Source: Pseudomonas fluorescens
GTDB taxonomy: Bacteria > Pseudomonadota > Gammaproteobacteria > Pseudomonadales > Pseudomonadaceae
NCBI RefSeq assembly: GCF_005938625.1
Contig: NZ_VCNJ01000040.1
Coordinates: 124,001 to 188,000 of the forward strand
Direction of reading: 5' to 3'
DNA length: 64,000 bases
A program made the translations under genes and the position numbers. Below, piece after piece: positions 42,206-51,229 of the stretch (within the stretch, counting starts at the first letter, position 1; each line of letters begins with the position of its first letter). The notes under the pieces are model-generated. The model searched no databases, had not been told where the DNA came from, and saw only the letters and a list, made by a program, of their open reading frames with translations.

Positions 42206-42466
42206 GCGGTTTTTAGAGTAATTAGTCGAAAAAAGCAGATATGCCGTGTAAATCAGAACGCCCTGTCAGATTTTTAACCGACATGTCTTGTTTCATTGAC
42301 ACACTGGCGCGGTGAATCAACGAATTTTGCATTGCGAGCGAACCGTTTAAGCTAGCCGGCATCTGTTTATAGTCCGTTGCGTTTGGCCGAAGGCTTGTCC
42401 GAACCGTTATTTCTGATCCAGCACGTGCCAGGAACGGCGCGGGATTGCACACGACAGGTTGTATTT

Positions 42467-44095
42467 ATGCACCGCAGGAATTTGCTCAAAGCGTCCATGG
42501 CCATTGCGGCTTACACCGGTCTTTCGGCCACTGGCCTGCTGGCCAGCCGTGCGTGGGCGGCCAATGGCGGCGCCGCCGATGGCGAGGCTCAGGCCTTCGA
42601 CTTCGAAGCCCTGAAGCGCCAGGCCAAGCAACTGGCTGGCAGCGCCTATCAGGACACCAAGCAGGTGCTGCCGCCAACCCTGGCGACCATGACCCCGCAG
42701 AACTTCAACGCGATCCGCTACGACGGCGAGCATTCGCTGTGGAAGGAAAACAAGGGCCAACTGGACGTGCAGTTCTTCCACGTCGGCATGGGGTTCCGTC
42801 AGCCGGTGCGCATGTACAGCGTCGACGCCAAGACCCGCACTGCCCGCGAAGTGCATTTCCGCCCGGCACTGTTCAACTATGAAAACACTTCAGTCGACAC
42901 CCAGCAGCTCAAGGGTGACCTCGGTTTTGCTGGCTTCAAGCTGTTCAAAGCGCCGGAGCTGGATCGTCACGATGTGTTGTCGTTCCTCGGCGCCAGCTAT
43001 TTCCGTGCGGTAGACGCCACTGGCCAATATGGCCTCTCGGCGCGCGGCCTGGCGATCGACACGTACGCGAAAAAACGCGAAGAATTCCCTGACTTCACCA
43101 AGTTCTGGTTCGAGACACCGGACAAGAACGCCACCCGATTTGTGGTGTATGCCCTGCTCGACTCGCCAAGTGCCACTGGCGCTTACCGTTTCGACATCGA
43201 CTGCCAGGCCGAGCGCGTGGTGATGGAAGTCGATGCGCACATCAATGCGCGCACGGCGATCGAGCAATTGGGCATCTCGCCGATGACCAGCATGTTCAGT
43301 TGCGGCACCCACGAGCGCCGCATGTGCGACACCATCCACCCGCAAATCCACGACTCGGATCGTCTGGCGATGTGGCGCGGCAACGGCGAGTGGATCTGCC
43401 GTCCGCTGAACAACCCGGCGACGCTGCAGTTCAATGCGTTTGCCGACACCGATCCGAAAGGATTCGGTCTGGTGCAGACCGACCATGAATTCGCCAACTA
43501 TCAGGACACCGTCGACTGGTACAGCAAGCGCCCGAGCCTGTGGGTCGAACCGACCACCGCGTGGGGCGAGGGCTCCATCGATCTGCTGGAAATTCCAACC
43601 ACCGGCGAGACCCTCGACAACATCGTGGCTTTCTGGACACCGAAAAAACCGGTGGCTGCCGGCGATTCGCTGAACTACGGCTACAAGCTTTACTGGAGCG
43701 CGCTGCCGCCGGTGAGCACGCCGTTGGCGCGGGTGCAGGCAACTCGTTCTGGCATGGGCGGTTTCGTTGAGGGCTGGGCACCGGGCGAGCATTATCCGCC
43801 GGTGTGGGCGCGTCGCTTTGCTGTGGACTTCACTGGCGGCGGTCTGGATCGTTTGCCCCAGGGCACCGGGATTGAGCCGGTGGTGACGTGCTCGAACGGC
43901 AAGGTGCAGGACTTCAGCGTGCTGGTGCTGGATGACATCAAGGGTTACCGGATCCTGTTCGATTGGTACCCAACCAATGACAGCGTTGAGCCGGTGGAGC
44001 TGCGTTTGTTCATTCGCACCAATGACCGCACGTTGAGCGAGACCTGGTTGTACCAGTACTTCCCGCCGGCGCCGGATAAGCGTAAATATCCTTGA
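42467..44095 (+). CDS. opgD: periplasmic glucan biosynthesis protein D
   Basis: A 542-residue protein with a twin-arginine signal (MHRRNLLKASMAIAAYTGLS..., RRNLLKA motif), cleaved near SRAWAANGG. The start ATG 42467 follows a weak AGGTT site; a 30-codon extension is rejected because the Tat motif should be near the N-terminus. The OpgD/OpgG-type glucan domain follows (FNAIRYDGEHSLWKE, FSCGTHERRMCDTIHPQIHDSD, ETWLYQYFPP). It acts in the periplasm on the branching or modification of osmoregulated periplasmic glucans. It stands alone after the phage-like island. Confidence 0.93.
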   Translation: MHRRNLLKASMAIAAYTGLSATGLLASRAWAANGGAADGEAQAFDFEALKRQAKQLAGSAYQDTKQVLPPTLATMTPQNFNAIRYDGEHSLWKENKGQLDVQFFHVGMGFRQPVRMYSVDAKTRTAREVHFRPALFNYENTSVDTQQLKGDLGFAGFKLFKAPELDRHDVLSFLGASYFRAVDATGQYGLSARGLAIDTYAKKREEFPDFTKFWFETPDKNATRFVVYALLDSPSATGAYRFDIDCQAERVVMEVDAHINARTAIEQLGISPMTSMFSCGTHERRMCDTIHPQIHDSDRLAMWRGNGEWICRPLNNPATLQFNAFADTDPKGFGLVQTDHEFANYQDTVDWYSKRPSLWVEPTTAWGEGSIDLLEIPTTGETLDNIVAFWTPKKPVAAGDSLNYGYKLYWSALPPVSTPLARVQATRSGMGGFVEGWAPGEHYPPVWARRFAVDFTGGGLDRLPQGTGIEPVVTCSNGKVQDFSVLVLDDIKGYRILFDWYPTNDSVEPVELRLFIRTNDRTLSETWLYQYFPPAPDKRKYP

Positions 44096-44146
44096 TGATG
44101 TAGCTCCTACAGGGGGCATGTCAGCGGATTAGCGCAAGGAAATCAG

Positions 44147-44182
44147 AAAAAAAACCCGCCGGTTCAATGGCGGGTTTTTTAT
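44147..44182. terminator. bidirectional terminator between opgD and the OYE gene
   Basis: AAAAAAAACCCGCC-ggttcaat-GGCGGGTTTTTT: a clean GC stem with A and T runs at both ends, serving the convergent opgD and OYE genes. Confidence 0.93.
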
Positions 44183-44203
44183 TGGCTGGTGACGGAGCGT
44201 CAA

Positions 44204-45310
44204 TCAATCGCGCAAATCAGACTCATGAATCGGCTGATCACGATGAGTCGCGCGCTGGTACTGCGCCGGCCACACCGCTTTGCGCCCACCGAGATCATCG
44301 TCGGCATGCAACGGCCAATACGGATCACGCAGCAGCTCGCGGGCGAGGAAGATGATGTCGGCCTGACAGGTGCGCAGAATGTGCTCGGCCTGCGCTGGCT
44401 CGGTAATCATTCCCACAGTGCCGGTGGCGATGCCTGACTCCTTACGCACACGTTCGGCGAAGCGCGTCTGATAACCCGGCCCAACCGGAATTTCCGCGTT
44501 GGCCGCCGTCCCGCCCGACGACACATCGATAAGATCCGCGCCAAGGGTGTGCAGGCGTCGCGCCAGCTCCACGGTTTCATCCGGGTTCCAGCCATCCTCT
44601 ACCCAGTCAGTGGCCGACACGCGGACAAACAGCGGCAACTCCTCAGGCCAGACCGCCCTCACCGCTTCGGTGACTTGCAGCACCAGCCGAATACGGTTTT
44701 CAAACGAACCACCATATTGATCGCGACGCTGATTACTCAACGGCGATAGAAACTGATGCAGCAGATAACCATGCGCCGCGTGCACCTCAACCACACTGAA
44801 ACCCGCCTTCAACGCGCGTTTGGCGGCATCGACAAATGCCTGAATGACGTCAGCGATTTGCCCTTCATCCAGCTGTTTCGGTTGCGTGTGCTGTGGGTCA
44901 AAGGCAATCGGCGACGGCCCGACCGGGGTCCAGCCGCCATCATCGGGTTTGACGCTGCCATGCTTGCCGATCCACGGCCGATGGGTGCTGGCCTTGCGCC
45001 CGGCGTGGGCCAATTGAATGCCGGCAACCGCGCCTTGAGACGTAATGAAGCGGGTGATGCGTTGCAGCGGTTCGATCTGTTCGTCGTTCCACAGGCCGAG
45101 GTCTTCGGCGGTGATCCGCCCGTCGGCTGTGACCGCGGTGGCTTCGGTAAATACCAGACCGGCACCGCCCACCGCGCGGCTGCCGAGGTGCACCAAATGC
45201 CAGTCGTTGGCCAGGCCGTCGACGCTTGAGTATTGGCACATCGGCGAGACGGCGATGCGGTTGGGCAGGGTCAGTTGGCGAAGAGTGAAGGGTTCAAGCA
45301 GCAGACTCAT
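44204..45310 (-). CDS. NADH:flavin oxidoreductase, Old Yellow Enzyme family (YqjM/XenA type)
   Basis: A 368-residue FMN enzyme (ATG 45310, GAGGTG upstream). N-terminal NRIAVSPMCQYSSVDG has the Cys typical of the thermophilic-like YqjM/XenA branch. IQLAHAGRKAS, the catalytic VVEVHAAHGYLLHQFLSP, and RRDQYGGSFENRIRL follow. It would reduce alpha,beta-unsaturated carbonyls or nitro compounds with NAD(P)H. It is not clear which physiological substrate applies. Ends next to a shared terminator with opgD. Confidence 0.94.
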   Translation of the reverse strand: MSLLLEPFTLRQLTLPNRIAVSPMCQYSSVDGLANDWHLVHLGSRAVGGAGLVFTEATAVTADGRITAEDLGLWNDEQIEPLQRITRFITSQGAVAGIQLAHAGRKASTHRPWIGKHGSVKPDDGGWTPVGPSPIAFDPQHTQPKQLDEGQIADVIQAFVDAAKRALKAGFSVVEVHAAHGYLLHQFLSPLSNQRRDQYGGSFENRIRLVLQVTEAVRAVWPEELPLFVRVSATDWVEDGWNPDETVELARRLHTLGADLIDVSSGGTAANAEIPVGPGYQTRFAERVRKESGIATGTVGMITEPAQAEHILRTCQADIIFLARELLRDPYWPLHADDDLGGRKAVWPAQYQRATHRDQPIHESDLRD

Positions 45311-45521
45311 GGGGCACCTCTCAAATCAGTGGGCAGGCTCCAGGGTTCTGTTTGAATAGTCGACGAGTGACAGGAAAAAGGCGCAGCACCCGCCCCCGCG
45401 GGCAAAAAATTCGACAAGACGTCACAAGGCCAATCAAGCAGTGCTTAGAGCCTAGTCGACAACCGGGGATGAGGGAGGGTTCAGAGTGATTCAGTGTGTG
45501 AACGACCTGCTCGCGAAGGAC

Positions 45522-47231
45522 TTAACGCGGTTCGATGTGGGCAATCATCAACTGAACGGACTCGTTACCCCGAAACTCGTTAACGTCGAGCTTATAAGCC
45601 AGTTCAACCCACTGAATCGTCGGGTTCGGCCAGATATCGCGATCAACGCCAAAGGCAATGCCATCCAGCTTCACCGAGCCACATTCGCTCTTCAGCACCA
45701 CTTTCAGGTGCCGCTCGCCGACCACCCGCTGCTCAACCAACTGAAACACGCCATGAAACAGCGGCTCCGGGAAGTGCTGCCCCCAGGGCCCGGCGTGGCG
45801 CAGGGCGCGGGCCAGTTCGAGGTGGAATTCTTCCACCGCCAGCGTGCCATCCGAGAGCAAACGCCCGGTCAGGTCATCCTCGCGAAGTTGCCTGCGCACC
45901 TCAGCGTCAAAGGCCTCGGCGAACAGCGGAAAATTCTCCTGCGGCAAGGTCAGACCGGCCGCCATTGCGTGGCCACCGTACTTGGCGATCAGGTTTGGGT
46001 GCTGCGCCGCGACCACGCTCAAGGCATCGCGAATGTGAAAGCCTTGCACCGAGCGCCCCGAGCCTTTGAGCAAACCATCGCCCGCATCGGCAAAGGCAAT
46101 GGTCGGACGGAAATAACGCTCTTTCATCCGCGACGCGAGAATCCCGATCACACCCTGGTGCCACTCGGGATCGAACAGGCACAGACCAAACGGCATCGAC
46201 TCGACCGGCAAGTCCTTGAGCTGCGCCAGCGCTTCACGCTGCATGCCCTGCTCGATGGATTTACGATCCTGGTTCATGCCGTCCAGTTGCACGGCCATTT
46301 CCCGGGCCAGGTTGGCGTCGGCGGTGAGCAGGCATTCGATGCCCAGACTCATGTCATCCAGACGCCCGGCCGCGTTCAGGCGCGGGCCGACGATAAAACC
46401 GAGATCCGTGGAGGTAATGCGTGCAGCGTCACGCTTGGCCACTTCAAGAATCGCTTTGATCCCCGGCCGTGCGCGACCGGCGCGAATTCGTTCCAACCCC
46501 TGATGCACCAGAATCCGGTTGTTGGCGTCCAGCGGCACCACGTCGGCAACGCTGCCCAGCGCCACCAGATCGAGCAACTCGCCGATGTTCGGCTGCGGCT
46601 TGTTCTCGTACCAGCCGAGACTGCGCAAACGCGCACGCAACGCCATCAATACATAAAAAATCACGCCCACGCCGGCCAGCGCCTTGCTCGGGAATTCGCA
46701 ACCGGGCTGGTTCGGGTTGACCAGCGCATCGGCCAGCGGCAATTCATCACCGGGCAAGTGGTGGTCGGTGATCAGCACCTTGAGCCCGGCCTTCTTCGCC
46801 GCCGCCACGCCTTCGACGCTGGAGATGCCGTTGTCGACGGTCACCAGCAAATGCGGCTCACGGGTGAGAGCGACTTCGACGATTTCCGGGGTCAGGCCGT
46901 AGCCGTATTCGAAACGATTCGGCACCAGATAATCGACATGCGCCGCACCCAACAAACGCAAACCGAGCATGCCGACAGTGCTGGCCGTGGCGCCGTCCGC
47001 ATCGAAGTCGCCAACGATCAGGATGCGCTGGCGTTGCTCCAGTGCCGTCACCAACAGGTCCACCGCCGCGTCGATGCCCTTGAGTTGCTGGAACGGGATC
47101 AACCGCGCCAGACTCTTGTCCAGCTCAGCCTCGGACTGCACGCCCCGCGCCGCGTACAGGCGGGTCAGCAGTGGAGGCAATTCACCCAGAAAGGGCAGCG
47201 TGGCGGGTAACGGACGAGATTCAATACGCAT
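45522..47231 (-). CDS. recJ: single-stranded-DNA-specific exonuclease RecJ
   Basis: A 569-residue 5'-3' exonuclease of the DHH family. The DHH-domain motifs are in order: VGDFDADGATAS, VTVDNGISS, the name-giving ITDHHLPG, and ALGSVADVVPLD. The DHHA1 domain contains KYGGHAMAAGLTL. RecJ acts with RecQ-type helicases in recombination and mismatch repair. Start ATG 47231. It is not overlapping yaeQ, which ends upstream at 47286. Confidence 0.96.
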   Translation of the reverse strand: MRIESRPLPATLPFLGELPPLLTRLYAARGVQSEAELDKSLARLIPFQQLKGIDAAVDLLVTALEQRQRILIVGDFDADGATASTVGMLGLRLLGAAHVDYLVPNRFEYGYGLTPEIVEVALTREPHLLVTVDNGISSVEGVAAAKKAGLKVLITDHHLPGDELPLADALVNPNQPGCEFPSKALAGVGVIFYVLMALRARLRSLGWYENKPQPNIGELLDLVALGSVADVVPLDANNRILVHQGLERIRAGRARPGIKAILEVAKRDAARITSTDLGFIVGPRLNAAGRLDDMSLGIECLLTADANLAREMAVQLDGMNQDRKSIEQGMQREALAQLKDLPVESMPFGLCLFDPEWHQGVIGILASRMKERYFRPTIAFADAGDGLLKGSGRSVQGFHIRDALSVVAAQHPNLIAKYGGHAMAAGLTLPQENFPLFAEAFDAEVRRQLREDDLTGRLLSDGTLAVEEFHLELARALRHAGPWGQHFPEPLFHGVFQLVEQRVVGERHLKVVLKSECGSVKLDGIAFGVDRDIWPNPTIQWVELAYKLDVNEFRGNESVQLMIAHIEPR

Positions 47232-47285
47232 GGAGTGACGGAGACTTCTCTTGAAAACGTAGGATTATTCAGCGGTGGCGCGACT

Positions 47286-47828
47286 TCAGCCGCGCTCGCC
47301 CTGCAGCCACTGCAACTGGACTTCGTGCTGACCCCGGTCGTCGGTGACGAAGATCGTCCCTTCGCTGATCATCACGTCCCACTTGATAACGCGGGGCATG
47401 TCCTTGGCCAGGGTTTCCAGCACTTCTTGCGGAACCGCTGCGATGTTGACGTTTTTCAGATTCTTGATCGCCGGGATCACCTTGGTTTCCCAAACGCGCA
47501 GGCTGCCGTAGGCGAGCAGGCTGGTGCGTTCGGTACGACGCGAGCACCAGGTCAGACGATCGGCGTCTGGCTGGCCGACTTCGATCCAGTGCAGAACACG
47601 GTCGTCCAGGCTCTTTTCCCACAGTGCGGGTTCATCCACGTCTGACAGACCGCGACCGAACGACAACTGCTCGTTGTACCAGAGGGCGTAGGCCAGCAGT
47701 CGCACGGTCATGCGCTCTTCGGTTTCCGAAGGGTGACGGGCGATGGTCTGCTTGACGCTCTCGTAGACACTGCGGTCGAGGTCGGTGAGGTTCAGTTCAA
47801 ACTTGTAGGTAGTGGACGGCTGGGCCAT
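47286..47828 (-). CDS. yaeQ: YaeQ family protein
   Basis: A 180-residue protein from ATG 47828 (MAQPSTTYKFELNLTDLDR), matching the usual YaeQ start and length; an 11-codon extension is rejected. Conserved segments: HPSETEERMTVRLLAYALWY, DEPALWEKSLDDRVLHWIEVG and DVMISEGTIFVTD. YaeQ has a PD-(D/E)xK nuclease-like fold, but its biological role is unclear. It precedes recJ with a short gap. Confidence 0.93.
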   Translation of the reverse strand: MAQPSTTYKFELNLTDLDRSVYESVKQTIARHPSETEERMTVRLLAYALWYNEQLSFGRGLSDVDEPALWEKSLDDRVLHWIEVGQPDADRLTWCSRRTERTSLLAYGSLRVWETKVIPAIKNLKNVNIAAVPQEVLETLAKDMPRVIKWDVMISEGTIFVTDDRGQHEVQLQWLQGERG

Positions 47829-47974
47829 GAACGGGCTTCTTGATACGAGGAAAGTCGGCAAGTCTAACCGATGCGGTAGGCAATCATCGAATTGATGGCG
47901 ATCAACCTGCGGCGTCTGACAGCCGGCTATGTTAAAACGCTGTATCTGCTTAGCCTTGTCCTACAGGATTCAGT

Positions 47975-49174
47975 ATGCCGTTCACCAGCAAACCGCTCTC
48001 GGGTCTGAAAGTCATTGAATTGGGTACATTGATTGCCGGGCCTTTTGCCTCGCGCATTTGCGGCGAGTTCGGTGCCGAGGTGATCAAGATCGAGTCGCCG
48101 GACGGTGGTGATCCTTTGCGCAAATGGCGAAAACTGTACGAAGGCACGTCGCTGTGGTGGTTCGTTCAGGCGCGCAATAAAAAGTCGCTGACGCTAAACC
48201 TCAAACACCCTGACGGCTTGGCGATCCTGAAAAAACTGCTCAGCGAAGCCGACATCCTCATCGAGAACTTCCGCCCCGGTGTGCTGGAAAAACTTGGCCT
48301 GAGCTGGGAAACCCTGCACGCCTTGAATCCGAAACTGGTGATGGTGCGTCTGTCCGGTTTCGGCCAGACCGGGCCGATGAAGGATCAGCCGGGCTTCGGT
48401 GCGGTGGGGGAGTCCATGGGCGGCTTGCGCTACATCACCGGTTTCGAGGACCGGCCACCGGTGCGTACCGGTATTTCCATCGGCGATTCGATTGCCGCGC
48501 TGTGGGGCGTGATTGGTGCGCTGATGGCGCTGCGTCATCGCGAGGTCAACGGTGGTCTCGGCCAAGTAGTCGATGTGGCGTTGTATGAAGCCATTTTCGC
48601 GATGATGGAAAGCATGGTGCCCGAGTTCGACGTGTTCGGTTTTATCCGCGAGCGCACCGGCAACATCATGCCCGGCATCACGCCCTCTTCGATTCACACC
48701 AGCGCTGACGGCAAGCACGTGCAGATCGGCGCCAATGGTGACGCGATCTTCAAACGCTTCATGCTGATCATCGGCCGCGAAGACCTGGCCAACGATCCGA
48801 CACTGGCCAGCAACGACGGGCGCGATAATCGCCGCGACGAACTGTATGGCGTGATTGATCGCTGGGTCAATTCGCTGCCGCTGCAAAGCGTGCTCGACCT
48901 GCTCAATCAGGCCGATGTCCCGGCCAGCCGGATCTTCAGTGCCGAGGACATGTTCAACGATCCGCAGTACCTGGCCCGAGAGATGTTCCTGCACGCCAAG
49001 CTGCCCGACGGCAAAGATTTCAAGATGCCGGGCATTGTGCCGAAACTCTCTGAGACACCGGGCAGTTCAGAATGGGTCGGACCGCAACTGGGTGAACACA
49101 ATGCGCAGGTACTTCACGACCTTGGCTACGACGAGAGACAGATCGCCGAGCTGCGCGAAGACGGAGCCATTTAA
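47975..49174 (+). CDS. CaiB/BaiF-family CoA-transferase
   Basis: A 399-residue class III CoA-transferase (ATG 47975, AGGA upstream). Family features: KVIELGTLIAGPFASRICGEFGAEVIKIE at the N-terminus, ENFRPGVLEKLGLS, RLSGFGQTGPM, and the presumed catalytic Asp in RTGISIGDSIAA. It would move CoA between carboxylic acids (formyl-CoA or related substrates); the actual pair is unknown. Its 3' end may overlap the next gene's 5' region by 74 bases if that gene starts at the ATG at 49101. Confidence 0.93.
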   Translation: MPFTSKPLSGLKVIELGTLIAGPFASRICGEFGAEVIKIESPDGGDPLRKWRKLYEGTSLWWFVQARNKKSLTLNLKHPDGLAILKKLLSEADILIENFRPGVLEKLGLSWETLHALNPKLVMVRLSGFGQTGPMKDQPGFGAVGESMGGLRYITGFEDRPPVRTGISIGDSIAALWGVIGALMALRHREVNGGLGQVVDVALYEAIFAMMESMVPEFDVFGFIRERTGNIMPGITPSSIHTSADGKHVQIGANGDAIFKRFMLIIGREDLANDPTLASNDGRDNRRDELYGVIDRWVNSLPLQSVLDLLNQADVPASRIFSAEDMFNDPQYLAREMFLHAKLPDGKDFKMPGIVPKLSETPGSSEWVGPQLGEHNAQVLHDLGYDERQIAELREDGAI

Positions 49175-50081
49175 ACTGAAACACCGGCAGACATCGCACG
49201 CCAACCGCGCCCACCATTGGTGGACGTGGCGACTATTTGGCTTATTGTTTTTGCTCGCAGTGTCGACCGAGGCGCAGGCGAAACCGACGTTGATCTGGCT
49301 GCTGCGCGACTTGCCGCCACTGACCATTTTCGAAGGCCCGAAAAAGGGCCAGGGCGTGATCGACCAACTGATGCCGTTGCTGATCGCCGGCATGCCGCAA
49401 TACGAACACACGCTGATGCGGGTCAATCGTGCCCGTGGTCTGCAGATGCTCCATGAAAACCCGTTTGCCTGTGACCCCGCGCTGCTGTGGAACAAGGAGC
49501 GGGCGCAGTGGGTGGCGTATTCGATCCCGGCGATCCGCGCCGTGAGCAACGGCCTGGTGGTGCGCCAGCAAGATCGCTCGGTGCTTGAACCGTATCTGGT
49601 CGACGGTGAAGTGGATCTGTCGGCGCTGCTGGTCGCTACGGAGCGCAAAGTCGGTGTGGTGGCGGAACGCAGCTACGGCGAGTTCATCGACACCCTTTTG
49701 CATCAAGCGCCCAGCGGTGCGTTGACTGCGCATTACGGCAACGATGCGCTGACCAATCTGCTGTCGATGCAGCGCCTCGGTCGGTTGCAGGTGGTGTTGG
49801 GCTATTGGCCGGAGATTCGCTATCAGGCGAAACAGGCACAGATCAATGAAGATGAGCTGGAGTTCTATCCGATTCAGGGCAACGGCAAGTATCTGTCAGG
49901 CTACGTCGCCTGTTCCGACACCACGCAGGGCCGCCAGGCCATCAGCGAGATCAATCATCTGCTGCGCACCCTGCCGCATGAACACCTGAATCAGCTCTAC
50001 GCCGCTTGGCTGGATCCTGACAGACGTGAGGATTATCTGGAACAGGCCCGCACATTCTTCGAACGCCAGGCCGCGCAATAG
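49101..50081 (+). CDS. periplasmic TIGR02285-like binding-fold protein, start uncertain
   Basis: The mature protein (KPTLIWLLRDLPPLTIFEG...) is a solute-binding-type domain of the TIGR02285 kind, including ACDPALLWNKERAQWVAYS and LGYWPEIRYQ. A signal peptide is visible: RLFGLLFLLAVSTEAQA, preceded by His/Trp/Arg-rich residues. The only in-frame ATG is at 49101, inside the CoA-transferase gene, which would put about 49 residues before the hydrophobic core. A CTG at 49176 with GGAG nearby is an alternative. So the N-terminus is not settled. No cognate permease is adjacent. Confidence 0.75.
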   Translation: MRRYFTTLATTRDRSPSCAKTEPFKLKHRQTSHANRAHHWWTWRLFGLLFLLAVSTEAQAKPTLIWLLRDLPPLTIFEGPKKGQGVIDQLMPLLIAGMPQYEHTLMRVNRARGLQMLHENPFACDPALLWNKERAQWVAYSIPAIRAVSNGLVVRQQDRSVLEPYLVDGEVDLSALLVATERKVGVVAERSYGEFIDTLLHQAPSGALTAHYGNDALTNLLSMQRLGRLQVVLGYWPEIRYQAKQAQINEDELEFYPIQGNGKYLSGYVACSDTTQGRQAISEINHLLRTLPHEHLNQLYAAWLDPDRREDYLEQARTFFERQAAQ

Positions 50082-50100
50082 GCAAATCGCAGACAAAAGA

Positions 50101-50132
50101 AACCCCGAGAAGTGGGGAGACCACTCGGGGTT
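50101..50132 (+). terminator. terminator-like hairpin
   Basis: AACCCCGAG / CTCGGGGTT, with an inner AGTGG/CCACT extension, about 20 bases past the stop of the binding-fold protein gene. No T-run follows. Confidence 0.6.
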
Positions 50133-50257
50133 AAACGTGGCCTATATAAAGACCCGTAGCAGCAAGCGACAAGCACCGGAGCACAATGCTTGATCCTGCT
50201 GTTACGTGGTCTGACTGACAGGGATGCAGGAAGGTTCCCACAAAAAATATTTCATCT

Positions 50258-50539
50258 TTACAGCGCCGCACGTTTGTCCAGTGCTGCGTTGCGCAAGGCC
50301 GCGATCACACAAGGCTCCAGCCGTCCTTCAGCGATCAGAACGTCGCGGTGCAAACCGTCGACGACATCGGTCAACTGGCGCTTGTCGGTCAACTGTGCCT
50401 GATTGAATTCGCGTTCCACCACGATGGCGCCGTGACTGTTCTTCAAGGTCACCAGGCATTCGCCATGGGAACCGCTTGGAGACAACGAAACCTGATACGG
50501 GCTCAGAGCCTCACCGAGCAATAGACTGATACTTTCCAT
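50258..50539 (-). CDS. DUF3509 domain-containing protein
   Basis: A 93-residue protein from ATG 50539 (MESISLLLGEALSPYQVSLSP), with GGAG six bases upstream; a GTG four codons earlier is rejected. The pattern matches the small DUF3509 family that pseudomonads carry in several copies: VTLKNSHGAIVVEREFNQAQLTD, then VVDGLHRDVLIAEGRLEP. Soluble, function unknown. Confidence 0.85.
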   Translation of the reverse strand: MESISLLLGEALSPYQVSLSPSGSHGECLVTLKNSHGAIVVEREFNQAQLTDKRQLTDVVDGLHRDVLIAEGRLEPCVIAALRNAALDKRAAL

Positions 50540-50705
50540 CTCGATCTCCACTCAATAGTCCGAAAACTGTGTGCCTGGGGCGTGTTCACAATAAATGACC
50601 ACCGGCCCGAGAAGAAAGTTCTGCATACCGATTGCCCCATTCCTGGAGTGTCACCGGTCTGTCAGAGCATGCACGGCGAAGATGACAGAAAAATAACCGT
50701 CCCCG

Positions 50706-51113
50706 TCAAACCCGCACGGATGGCGACGCGGCGATCAGGTAGCTGTCGAGCAAACCGCGCATCAGTACGGCCGATACCGGGGTTTGCAGGCGTCCCAACA
50801 GCCGCATTCTGTGTTCGCTCAGCAAGGATTCAAGATCGTTCAGCAGGCTTGGCGCGACCGTTCCCAGCAGGATCAGCGCGCGTGCCTCCTGCTGAACCGC
50901 CAGATGTTGGATTAGCGCCAGACCATCGCCGCCCTTGAGCTGCGGATCGCAAATGGCGATATCGACAATGCCGCGATGGCCCAGTGAAGACAGGGCCGAC
51001 GCCAGCGACGGCGCCGTCAGTACGTCATAGATGCCAATGGCATTGAGCATTTGATGCAATGCCATCAGCTGGAACGGATTGGGTTCAAGTATCAGGACTT
51101 TAAGCGAGCGCAT
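50706..51113 (-). CDS. receiver-only protein, degenerate, RocR-receiver-like
   Basis: A 135-residue single receiver domain (MRSLKVLILEPNPFQLMALHQ), ATG 51113 with AGAGGT upstream. The phospho-acceptor region VDIAICDPQLKGGDGLALIQH (Asp56) is recognisable and resembles the receiver of RocR-type proteins. But the acidic pair is reduced (EPN where EDE-like residues are usual), and the conserved Lys is replaced by Thr111 (LQTPVS in place of xKPxS). No EAL or HTH output domain follows. It may not be phosphorylated normally. The next gene upstream is the truncated sensor. Confidence 0.82.
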   Translation of the reverse strand: MRSLKVLILEPNPFQLMALHQMLNAIGIYDVLTAPSLASALSSLGHRGIVDIAICDPQLKGGDGLALIQHLAVQQEARALILLGTVAPSLLNDLESLLSEHRMRLLGRLQTPVSAVLMRGLLDSYLIAASPSVRV

Positions 51114-51229
51114 GAGCGACCTCTGAAGCGACAATCGCGGATTCTCACCGCAGTGATTGTCACTCTAGGGCAGCCGTCCTAAGCCTCCCATCGGAAAAGT
51201 AGCCGCGTCGTATAGGACATTTCCCATCT

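Noticed and set aside
45486..47210. 574-codon open frame antisense to recJ
   Set aside because: Same pattern: a reverse-strand shadow of recJ with repetitive Gln/Arg/His composition and no ribosome-binding site.
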